The notes under the pieces were generated by a model. The model made no database searches and was not told the origin of the DNA. It worked only from the letters and a program-made list of their open reading frames with translations. DNA of 5,437 bases from Candidatus Zixiibacteriota bacterium. GTDB taxonomy: Bacteria; Zixibacteria; MSB-5A5; WJJR01. The stretch lies in contig JAGVEK010000380.1 in the NCBI GenBank assembly GCA_020058315.1, positions 1 through 5,437 of the forward strand, written 5' to 3'. Made by a program: the position numbers and the translations under genes. Each line of letters opens with the position of its first letter. Positions within the stretch are counted from its first letter, which is position 1. Positions 1 through 5,437 of this stretch are shown here, in pieces.

Positions 1-207
1 GACACCGCCACGATCAGAATCTACAGTCTCTTTGGCGATCTGATCCGCGAGATCCACCATCCGGATCCCTTCCTGACCACGTACTCGTCCTCAGTGGGAT
101 GGGACCTGATCTCACGCAACGCGCAGCCGGTGACGTCGGGAATCTACATCTACCGTGTTGATTCGAAGCTGGGTTCGCAGATTGGGAAGATCGTCATCAT
201 CAAGTGA
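1..207 (+). CDS. C-terminal end of a secreted protein with a FlgD-like Ig / type IX sorting-type tail (5' partial)
   Basis: The frame is open from base 1 and closes at a TGA at 205-207, leaving 68 codons; the start lies outside the window. The visible part reads as a compact beta-sandwich tail. It has a first strand (IRIYSLFGDLIREI, residues 6-19), a central WDLISRN turn (residues 34-40), a TSGIYIYRV strand (residues 45-53) and a closing GKIVIIK at the C terminus. This is the usual order in FlgD-like Ig domains and type IX secretion sorting tails, which sit at the extreme C terminus of large secreted or surface proteases, hydrolases and adhesins in FCB-type bacteria. In type IX systems the tail directs passage through the outer membrane and is often removed at the surface. 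The catalytic or binding part of this protein is not in the window, so its function is unknown. It is probably a separate transcription unit from the downstream genes, given the 307-nt gap and the hairpins in it. Confidence 0.88.
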   Translation, partial: DTATIRIYSLFGDLIREIHHPDPFLTTYSSSVGWDLISRNAQPVTSGIYIYRVDSKLGSQIGKIVIIK

Positions 208-209
208 GG

Positions 210-236
210 CACGCGCCGGTTTCGCACCTGCGCATG
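210..236 (+). terminator. Imperfect hairpin just after the stop of the left gene
   Basis: Left-arm blocks CA, GCGC and GGT (210-220) pair with ACC, GCGC and TG (226-236) around the 5-nt loop TTCGC. Two single-base mismatches interrupt the stem, giving nine pairs. The hairpin begins 3 nt after the TGA at 205-207. No T-run follows, so it is not a classical intrinsic terminator. It could be a 3'-end stabilising structure or a T-less terminator. Confidence 0.35.
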
Positions 237-273
237 AGACCGTCGGGTGAGGCTCTTGGCCGTGCTGAAGATC

Positions 274-304
274 GGGGATTGAAACGAGTCCCCACGATTG
301 TTCT
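274..304 (+). terminator. Possible intrinsic terminator
   Basis: GGGGATT (274-280) pairs with AGTCCCC (287-293), with one G-U wobble, around the 6-nt loop GAAACG. The sequence after the stem, ATTGTTCT (297-304), is T-rich but broken by G and C. Of the three hairpins after the left gene, this is the most terminator-like. The weak T-tract keeps confidence low. Confidence 0.38.
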
Positions 305-326
305 CCGCTTCTAATGCAAGAGGTGG

Positions 327-351
327 CCGGGGGCACACAGACCTGCCCCGG
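327..351 (+). other. GC-rich hairpin in the intergenic region
   Basis: CCGGGGGCA (327-335) pairs with TGCCCCGG (344-351) with one bulged G, around the 8-nt loop CACAGACC. The stem is strong and GC-rich but is followed by AGCTTGCGAG, with no T-run. It may be a backup terminator for the left gene or a structure near the start of the next transcript. The role is inferred. Confidence 0.35.
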
Positions 352-383
352 AGCTTGCGAGAACCCTGTTCCGCATTTCCCTG

Positions 384-410
384 TTACATCAACAGAAAAA
401 AACCTATAGC
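384..410 (+). promoter_or_regulatory. Weak promoter candidate for the barrel gene pair
   Basis: TTACAT (384-389) and TATAGC (405-410) resemble -35 and -10 hexamers, separated by 15 nt that include an A-rich run (391-402). This is the most AT-rich part of the gap and lies about 105 nt before the chosen start at 515. The spacing is short and the matches are imperfect, and the sigma-factor consensus of this organism is unknown. Confidence 0.22.
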
Positions 411-514
411 ACTGACCGCCAGCAATTCATACACTCACAGTGTGGATTCAAGGTTGTAGCGACGGACCGCGCTCCGTCTCGCAACCGCCGGCCAGTCTTG
501 ATTGTCGGATCTGC

Positions 515-2656
515 ATGAAGAGACTGACACCACCGCTTTCCTTGTTCCTGCTGACGTCCTTGGCTGTTTTCGCGTCACCATCTTGGGCGCACGCCCAGGA
601 TTCCCCGCTTGCTGCACAGGAGACACGGGCGCGTCAGCTCGCCATCCGGATCCTGCGCAGCATACAACCAATCGAAGGCTGGATTGAAACGACGGCGATC
701 GGTGGGTCAGAGCACGGCTCCGCAGGGCGTCTCGTCGAGATCACCGGTTCTCGCGTCAATCTCCGCGCCGGTCCATCCACGGACTCCGAGGTCAGCGGCG
801 TGGGACAACAAGGCGAGCACTACGAGTATATCAAGACCGAGGGTGAGTGGCATCTGATCAGGCTGGACGAGGAACACGAAGCGTACGTCTCAACCCGGTT
901 TTCGCGGCTCATGCCGGAGGGTCAATCGCGGCCTCCGGCTCAGGATTCGCAGGAGAGGCTCCTCGCGAAATTCCGTGACCGTACGGGCAGAATCCTGGCG
1001 GAAAACAGACACGCCGTTGAAACACTGAAGAAGATATCCAGCCAATCCCAGACGAACTATGACAACCGATACAAGGGCAAGAAGCTCAGTTCTGATGATC
1101 CGGGATTCTGGGCGGCGACCAATTCGCTCATGAAGATCCACAAGTATGAGCGTGGCACGGTTGGACTGTATGACCGTTTTGCTCGACTTGCCGGAGGCAA
1201 AATCCCTGCCGCAGAGGCGACTCCCGAGTGGACGAGGAACATCCGAGGGACATTGGCCGCTGGATTCGGCTCCAACACGGCACGATCGCACTCTGGCGGA
1301 GTGGAGATTTCAAGAGCCGAGGTCACGCGCTCGGATGTTTCAGCGGATGTGTCCGCGGATCTGACACGAAATGACCGGCTGGGAATCAGAGCCAGTCGGA
1401 GCGAAGAAGTCAGCTTCGCACCAATCGCCCGCACAGACGCAGGGCTGAGCTATCAGCGCAAATTCGGAGACAAGGTCATTCTCTCATCTGCTGCCGGGCT
1501 GCGTAAGTTCGAGAACGCCGACAATGATTCATCGGACGTCGGCCAGACCGAACTTACAGTTCAGGCCCGTGTCAAGCCTGCCAAGTTCCTGAATGCCGGT
1601 GCCGACATGGGGTTATCCAACGCGTCTTATCCCAACAACAGCGACCTGGACTATAAGGATGTAAGATTCGGTCTCGGACTCGGAGGTCAGATCGGCTTGA
1701 GTGCGGCCTGGGGAATGAAGTTCTCTCAGGCAGATCATGATGTGGACCTTGCTTCAAGCACCGATGATAACATGCAGACCCGAATTGAAGGGAATCTGTC
1801 GTTCAATAGAGGGCAGCACACTTCTCTGGAAATCTCCGCACACACCGAGGCCTGTGATTTCGACCAGAACGCCGACCCCCGCACCTATTCACGTCGGGGT
1901 GTCAAGCTGGCGCTCCGCAGCCGCGGCGAGCCGGGCAACTCGTCCGGTGCAAGTCTTGAGTTCCGCCAGAAATCACACGATGTTGACGACGATCGGAATT
2001 ACACGGATCTCCGGGGCGAATTGCGTTCCGATGCGCTCGCCAGCGGCGGGCCAAACACCTCCTCGCGCTTCATGGTGAACTATCGCCATTTCAAAGGCGA
2101 TGGGGCCCAGGAATTCCTGGACTACATCGAGAGCAGATTGGACGTTGCCCGTGAGCCGGGCAACCTGTTCTTCTGGGAATCCAATCTCTACGGTCAGTAC
2201 TTCCTCGAGAGCAAGAACGTCAAGCGGGACGCGCTTGTCACCCAGTTTGGATGGATGGGTCTCGTGCTGGGTCGTGAGGGGGCCTTCAAAGTTGGTCCCC
2301 ACGTCGCCACGAACACGATTCTGGTGATCACGGATACTCCCGATCGGGGCATCTTCGAACATCCCGGCAACACTGTGCGTTTTGGCGCGAAGGCCGCAAT
2401 GGATATTCGTGTTCGGCCGCTCCGCATCCGTGGTTCAGGTCGTTACGAACTCCTCAAGTATTACAATGTTGCAAACTCGTCGACGCCATCGCGTCTCGAA
2501 CTCGAGGGGGAGGGAATATATCAAATCGGTCGGCGAATCGACGCAACCGCCAAACTGAAATTCTATGCCACCGGCTCCGATGACCCCGGTGTGGTTGAGA
2601 TCAGTGAAATCGACATTCTGTTCGGCCTCGTCTATCGCATCGGCGGTCAGCCATGA
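515..2656 (+). CDS. Exported SH3-domain protein with a large outer-membrane beta-barrel-like region
   Basis: The product has 713 residues. ATG 515 is chosen because it begins a clean signal peptide: MKR, a hydrophobic core, and an AHA cleavage site near residue 27. The Shine-Dalgarno match is only a weak GGA at 507-509. Residues about 70-134 form a bacterial SH3 domain with the hallmark VNLRAGPSTDSEV (81-93), EWHLIRL (111-117) and AYVSTRFS (123-130); such domains usually bind cell wall or peptides. Residues about 144-228 are charged and helical. From about 245 to the end the sequence alternates polar and hydrophobic residues in short strands with Asp/Asn/Gly turns, as in outer-membrane barrels, and finishes with IDILFGLVYRIGG. 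There is a single Cys after the signal peptide (C447). The final residue is Pro, not the aromatic typical of many BAM substrates, although an aromatic-containing strand lies close to the end. The stop overlaps the next start by 4 nt. I recognise no specific family; a porin-like channel, export pore or structural barrel are all possible. Confidence 0.85.
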   Translation: MKRLTPPLSLFLLTSLAVFASPSWAHAQDSPLAAQETRARQLAIRILRSIQPIEGWIETTAIGGSEHGSAGRLVEITGSRVNLRAGPSTDSEVSGVGQQGEHYEYIKTEGEWHLIRLDEEHEAYVSTRFSRLMPEGQSRPPAQDSQERLLAKFRDRTGRILAENRHAVETLKKISSQSQTNYDNRYKGKKLSSDDPGFWAATNSLMKIHKYERGTVGLYDRFARLAGGKIPAAEATPEWTRNIRGTLAAGFGSNTARSHSGGVEISRAEVTRSDVSADVSADLTRNDRLGIRASRSEEVSFAPIARTDAGLSYQRKFGDKVILSSAAGLRKFENADNDSSDVGQTELTVQARVKPAKFLNAGADMGLSNASYPNNSDLDYKDVRFGLGLGGQIGLSAAWGMKFSQADHDVDLASSTDDNMQTRIEGNLSFNRGQHTSLEISAHTEACDFDQNADPRTYSRRGVKLALRSRGEPGNSSGASLEFRQKSHDVDDDRNYTDLRGELRSDALASGGPNTSSRFMVNYRHFKGDGAQEFLDYIESRLDVAREPGNLFFWESNLYGQYFLESKNVKRDALVTQFGWMGLVLGREGAFKVGPHVATNTILVITDTPDRGIFEHPGNTVRFGAKAAMDIRVRPLRIRGSGRYELLKYYNVANSSTPSRLELEGEGIYQIGRRIDATAKLKFYATGSDDPGVVEISEIDILFGLVYRIGGQP
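2653..2656 (+). promoter_or_regulatory. ATGA start/stop overlap (translational coupling)
   Basis: The ATG of the downstream gene and the TGA of the barrel gene share these four bases. Only a weak GGCGG (2642-2646) precedes the ATG, so reinitiation by ribosomes finishing the barrel gene is the likely way the second protein is made. This indicates one mRNA and linked expression levels. Confidence 0.8.
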
Positions 2657-4242
2657 CGACATCGGATACGCAAATGAGCAACGTCGGAACTTCTGATCTG
2701 CGATCAGGGCTGGCGGGTCTTCTGACGGCCCTAATCTGTGGTATTTGGTTCTGGCATGGCACTGGAGTCGTCCCGTGCGGCTATGCCCCTTCGATGACGG
2801 TGGCGTACGCCGCTGATCAGGGAGATCTCCAGACGCGATTTGCGGATGCCGCCGCTCAGTATGAGAGGGCTCTGGTGCAATTCCGTCAACTCTTGGACGA
2901 GAAGGTTGCCGCGGGGAATCAGTCGGAACTGCGCAAATCCCCTGTGCTGCTGCGTCAGGTTCGCCGGTGTGTCGAACTGCACAGAATGGCGGAGAGTCTC
3001 CTCAAAGATAGTCTGAGTAAGGATGCGGATCCTGCGGCATTCGAAAGCAGCGCGCGCGTTTATAACGCGCTTCCACCAGTTTACACCGCACCGCTTGAGC
3101 TGGCCGGCGGCGATACAAACGGTATCAACTCTGTTGTCGATGACGCTATCAAGCAGGCGGCACTCGACGAGGAAGCGAGGCAGCGAGACGATCGCACCAC
3201 TCGGGCGAAGTTCCTGGACGAGCTGCTAAAAGAGGCCATCGGCGATGCAGAAACCGCGGGCGACCACCCTGCGGATGCTGAGACGACCAAATCAGCAGGT
3301 TCAGACTGGGACGCCGGTCTCTTTGCATCCTTGTATCGTCAGTTCAAATCCTCATCGCGAGAGTTCAGAGTGCATGCCAGCGATTTCCTCGACCTTCTCG
3401 ATCAACTGGCGGGGACTGAGGAGGCGCATCATCTTTGTGAGGATCCCACACTCGCTTATTCATACGCCGAAACCCGGCGTGCGGCCGAGCTGCTTGTTGT
3501 TGCCTACGTGGATATCCTCCGCCTGCTGGTACCGGACTGGCACCCAGAGGACGAGAATCCTGGAATGATGGAGGCATTCCTTCCGCCCTACACACATCTT
3601 CCGATCGAAGATCAGCTCGCTTTGGTCGAAGTGCGGCGCGTGTACTCTGAAGACAAGTTCGTTGGCACTTACGTTGAACGTGAACTGAAGTCGAAGAGTG
3701 AGGGATGCGATCCGGAGGACCTCCTCGACAGAGGCAACCGAACTGCCGAGCCGGGCCAGGATCCAGAAACCGGGGTGGACGGTGGCTCCGGAACCGGCGG
3801 TGGGCCGATCGATGACGGGGAGTTTCGATTCCAGAGGACCGGACCGGTATCCATCCAGCAGAACCTGCACGCCACCTGCGATGCCGGTACGATCTCCATC
3901 AACGTGACCTCTCGCCCTGATTTTCCCGAGCGGGTCACACCAGATGGAACATACACCGTGAGCATCGGGTTGACATGGTCCGCAAACGGATCGGGCATCG
4001 AAGACATTGATGTCGTCGTCTCGGTCCTTTTCCTGGGCATGTACCAGGCAATGGAGAGCATCACCTCGTCCTCCGGAACGCAAACGTTTGTCTGGACATA
4101 CCGCGGTTCTGAGGTCGATTTCGGTCTGCCTTACGGAGTGATCATGGTTCAGATCATCGGTGGAATCACCTGCGAAGGCGGTTCCACCGGTGATCTGTCA
4201 GCCGCGTTCAGCCAGGCGTATTACCGGACCGGCGAGAATTGA
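2653..4242 (+). CDS. Exported two-domain protein: helical N-terminal region, Gly-rich linker, beta-rich C-terminal domain
   Basis: The product has 529 residues and is of unrecognised family. ATG 2653 overlaps the barrel gene's stop; an in-frame ATG at 2674 (residue 8) is an alternative. A hydrophobic stretch (residues 19-34) and a possible AYA-A cleavage site near 53 indicate Sec export with an unusually long leader, or an uncleaved inner-membrane anchor. No lipobox is present (the residue before C29 is Ile). Residues about 55-350 are rich in Ala, Leu, Glu, Arg and Asp and look helical; segments such as 60-82 and 93-118 resemble TPR-like or coiled helices, but no clear repeat is seen. A Gly/Ser/Asp-rich linker (about 368-389) leads to a beta-rich domain (390-529) rich in Val, Ile, Thr and Ser, with only two cysteines, C409 and C507, which may pair in an oxidising compartment. 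It resembles an Ig- or fibronectin-type fold only in general character. It is probably a periplasmic or surface partner of the barrel. Confidence 0.82.
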   Translation: MTTSDTQMSNVGTSDLRSGLAGLLTALICGIWFWHGTGVVPCGYAPSMTVAYAADQGDLQTRFADAAAQYERALVQFRQLLDEKVAAGNQSELRKSPVLLRQVRRCVELHRMAESLLKDSLSKDADPAAFESSARVYNALPPVYTAPLELAGGDTNGINSVVDDAIKQAALDEEARQRDDRTTRAKFLDELLKEAIGDAETAGDHPADAETTKSAGSDWDAGLFASLYRQFKSSSREFRVHASDFLDLLDQLAGTEEAHHLCEDPTLAYSYAETRRAAELLVVAYVDILRLLVPDWHPEDENPGMMEAFLPPYTHLPIEDQLALVEVRRVYSEDKFVGTYVERELKSKSEGCDPEDLLDRGNRTAEPGQDPETGVDGGSGTGGGPIDDGEFRFQRTGPVSIQQNLHATCDAGTISINVTSRPDFPERVTPDGTYTVSIGLTWSANGSGIEDIDVVVSVLFLGMYQAMESITSSSGTQTFVWTYRGSEVDFGLPYGVIMVQIIGGITCEGGSTGDLSAAFSQAYYRTGEN

Positions 4243-4243
4243 A

Positions 4244-4281
4244 TCGGGACACATTATGGATGGCGTGTCAACGTCTCCCGA
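4244..4281 (+). other. Hairpin after the second gene of the pair
   Basis: TCGGGA (4244-4249) pairs exactly with TCCCGA (4276-4281), and the inner CAC (4250-4252) can pair with GTG (4265-4267). An alternative stem is GACAC (4248-4252) with GTGTC (4265-4269). The structure begins one base after the stop at 4240-4242. No T-run follows, so it is at best a partial or factor-assisted terminator, or a 3'-end stabiliser between cistrons. Confidence 0.3.
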
Positions 4282-4406
4282 AACCGAAGCAGCCGAGTTC
4301 GACTTCTCCGGGTGCGCGTGAATGGCCGGCTCGCTGACAGATTCGTACGCAGACGAACGGTGAAGTTTCGCTGCCACCCGATCTGCGGGAAGTCATGTTC
4401 TATAAC

Positions 4407-4413
4407 GAGGGGA
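4407..4413 (+). promoter_or_regulatory. Shine-Dalgarno site for the Ig-domain gene
   Basis: GAGGGGA lies 5 nt before ATG 4419. It is the strongest ribosome binding site in the window and decides the start: the in-frame ATG at 4395 would add eight polar residues ahead of the signal peptide and has poorer spacing. A good site here fits independent initiation, unlike the coupled pair upstream. Confidence 0.75.
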
Positions 4414-4418
4414 AAAGC

Positions 4419-5437
4419 ATGAATCGCAGACTATCATCACTGCGGACGGTCGGCCTCCGGGTCTTGGTGGCTTTGTTGCTTTGTCTCCTGCTGAGGGCGC
4501 CGGCCGCGGCCGAGCTAACCCATGCCCAGAAGGAAGCCGTCTGGCAGGACGTCAGCAAGTGGGACAAAGCGGTCAATGTCAGCCTCACGGTTCTTCAGGA
4601 GCTCGCGGGAGACGACGACACAGAGGCTATGCTCGAAGAGTATGGGAATGCGGTACTGGTGATCAGCGTATCCAAGGAACTGTTTCACTCCGGCGACCTG
4701 GAGGCCGCTGTCATCCTGATCAAGGACAAGCTGCAGGACAAGGTGATCGAGAAGATCACGCCGGGCTTCACCGCATGGCTCGGGTGGATGACATGGGCCA
4801 AATCGGGGATGGAACTGTTCAAGGACGTCGTGTTCGATCCAATGGTCGAGCAAAGCCAAATCGATACTTACATCGGCCTGCGCGACGCCGGAAATTCCCC
4901 CGAGGATGCTTATGCCGGTGTGCGGGGTTTGGGATACAGCGTCGAACGGGCCAAGGCAGAGTTCAAGAGGCACTATGGAGACAATGTCTTCCAGGAAGGC
5001 ACGAACGATCTCTTGCCTAAGTGGGAGGGGAAATTCCTCCAATTCATCAAGGCGGGATATGAATCAAAGTACCTGGAAAGACTCCACAGACATGCGCTCG
5101 TGGCTTTCCAAAAGGCGGCGAAAGAAGAAGCCGCCAAGCTGCCTGCACTCCGTGAGCGCATGCTGGCTTTGCTGCGCAAGTATGCCGTCAAATCGGTTGT
5201 CCTGGAACCTTCCGCCGCGAAGATCAAACCCGGTGAATCCGTGGTCTTTTCGGCCATTGCCGTCTATGCCGACAAGTCCTCCGACCGATCGGCAGAGGAC
5301 GTCACCGCCGCCGCCAAATGGGCCGGTGCGGACGGGAATGTATTCAAAGCAGGCAGCAAGCCAGGTATCTTCGTCGTCACAGCACGCTACGCGGGTCTCG
5401 TCGGCAGCGCCATCGTAACAGTCCAGGCAGAGGCATC
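4419..5437 (+). CDS. Exported protein with a helical domain followed by a bacterial Ig-like domain (3' partial)
   Basis: The frame is open from ATG 4419 to the window edge: 339 complete codons plus two bases, no stop. Residues 1-31 are a typical Sec signal peptide: basic MNRRLSSLR, a Leu/Val core, and an APAAA cleavage region. Residues about 35-255 look almost wholly alpha-helical and are rich in Trp, Lys, Glu and Ala; they include an amphipathic block around SPEDAYAGVRGLGYSVERAK (160-179) that I cannot assign to a family. Residues about 257-337 fit a BIG_2-type bacterial Ig-like domain: VVLEPSAAKIKPGESVVFSA (260-279), a Trp at 301, and IFVVTARYAGLVGSAIVTVQ (317-336). Such domains are usually spacers or adhesive modules in surface proteins, often in series, so more may follow. 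The protein is most likely periplasmic or surface-exposed. It has the same direction as the barrel pair and lies 176 nt downstream, so a functional link is possible but not shown. Confidence 0.85.
   Translation, partial: MNRRLSSLRTVGLRVLVALLLCLLLRAPAAAELTHAQKEAVWQDVSKWDKAVNVSLTVLQELAGDDDTEAMLEEYGNAVLVISVSKELFHSGDLEAAVILIKDKLQDKVIEKITPGFTAWLGWMTWAKSGMELFKDVVFDPMVEQSQIDTYIGLRDAGNSPEDAYAGVRGLGYSVERAKAEFKRHYGDNVFQEGTNDLLPKWEGKFLQFIKAGYESKYLERLHRHALVAFQKAAKEEAAKLPALRERMLALLRKYAVKSVVLEPSAAKIKPGESVVFSAIAVYADKSSDRSAEDVTAAAKWAGADGNVFKAGSKPGIFVVTARYAGLVGSAIVTVQAEA

Larger units (their letters stand above)
208..514. other. Intergenic region with three hairpins and an A-rich segment
   Basis: This 307-nt stretch has no ORF with a credible start or protein character. 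Its left half carries three successive inverted repeats, listed separately. Its right half has an A-rich run (391-402) and a small inverted repeat ACACT-CAC-AGTGT at 431-443. The frame of the downstream gene is open back to a GTG at 440. The 25 residues this would add are not signal-like and lie ahead of a typical signal peptide, so 440-514 is taken as leader sequence. The likely role is to end the left gene and start the right-hand gene pair. Confidence 0.6.
4243..4418. other. 176-nt spacer with no convincing gene
   Basis: Two tiny ORFs are present: 4256-4321 (21 aa) and, directly after its stop, 4322-4363 (13 aa). Neither has a recognisable motif or clear selection signal. The frame of the next gene is closed by a TGA at 4335-4337, so the spacer is not an unrecognised 5' extension of it. 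Apart from the hairpin at its left end and the ribosome binding site at its right end, I see nothing in it. No clear promoter is visible, so the downstream gene may be read through from the barrel pair. Confidence 0.55.

Noticed and set aside
431..443. ACACT-CAC-AGTGT inverted repeat as an operator
   Set aside because: Only 5-bp arms, a single copy and no regulator gene nearby; could easily be chance.
440..514. In-frame GTG at 440 as the start of the SH3-barrel gene
   Set aside because: It would place 25 non-signal residues ahead of a textbook signal peptide starting at ATG 515, which would impair export; no good ribosome binding site precedes it.
276..692. GGATTGAAACGA occurs at 276-287 and again at 681-692, resembling the ATTGAAAC end of CRISPR repeats
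   Set aside because: Only two short copies about 400 nt apart, one inside the coding sequence, with no longer repeat and no spacer array.
2731..2751. ALIC (residues 26-29) as a lipobox in the second exported protein
   Set aside because: The residue before Cys is Ile, not Gly, Ala or Ser, so lipoprotein processing is unlikely.
3460..4083. Minus-strand ORF of 207 codons
   Set aside because: Lies wholly within the second exported gene, which is supported by coupling to the barrel gene; no motifs or credible start site.
4256..4363. Two tiny adjacent ORFs (21 and 13 aa) in the spacer, joined as TGA-ATG
   Set aside because: Too short and without motif; the arrangement is expected by chance at this length.
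4401..4406. TATAAC as a -10 box for the Ig-domain gene
   Set aside because: It lies almost on the ribosome binding site, which would leave no leader, and there is no -35-like hexamer at suitable spacing.
4481..5020. Plus-strand ORF of 179 codons in another frame
   Set aside because: Arg/Gly-rich composition typical of an out-of-frame reading; it overlaps the supported gene starting at 4419.
4515..5042. Minus-strand ORF of 175 codons opposite the Ig-domain gene
   Set aside because: Opposite a frame with a signal peptide, strong ribosome binding site and recognisable Ig domain; the minus-strand protein has no domain or signal character.

Overview
The window looks like a piece of chromosome from an uncultured Gram-negative bacterium, most likely one of the candidate phyla related to the Fibrobacteres-Chlorobi-Bacteroidetes group (Eisenbacteria-, Latescibacterota- or Zixibacteria-like). 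This placement is inferred from the FlgD-like/type IX-style C-terminal tail at the left edge, a large outer-membrane-type beta-barrel, moderately high GC, and large secreted proteins with no close match I can name. No rRNA, tRNA, transposase, integrase or CRISPR array is visible.

Layout, all on the + strand. (1) Positions 1-207 are the last 68 codons of a secreted protein ending in a FlgD-like Ig / type IX sorting-type tail. (2) Positions 208-514 are non-coding. They hold three consecutive hairpins (210-236, 274-293, 327-351), then an A-rich stretch with a weak promoter candidate. (3) Positions 515-2656 encode a 713-residue exported protein: signal peptide, bacterial SH3 domain, helical segment, then about 470 residues of beta-barrel-like sequence. 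(4) Positions 2653-4242 encode a 529-residue exported protein: helical N-terminal domain, Gly-rich linker and beta-rich C-terminal domain. Its start overlaps the previous stop by 4 nt (ATGA). (5) Positions 4243-4418 are a 176-nt spacer with one hairpin and no convincing gene. (6) From 4419 to the right edge runs an unfinished gene for an exported protein with a mostly helical domain followed by a bacterial Ig-like (BIG_2-type) domain.

Every gene appears to encode an exported or surface protein. The barrel gene and the following gene are almost certainly translationally coupled, so they probably act together in the envelope: the barrel in the outer membrane, its SH3 domain possibly on peptidoglycan, and the second protein periplasmic or surface-exposed. 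The third exported protein may belong to the same transcription unit, but the 176-nt gap leaves this open. I cannot name a known system that matches this arrangement. It is a plausible uncharacterised cell-envelope module, not a demonstrated one.
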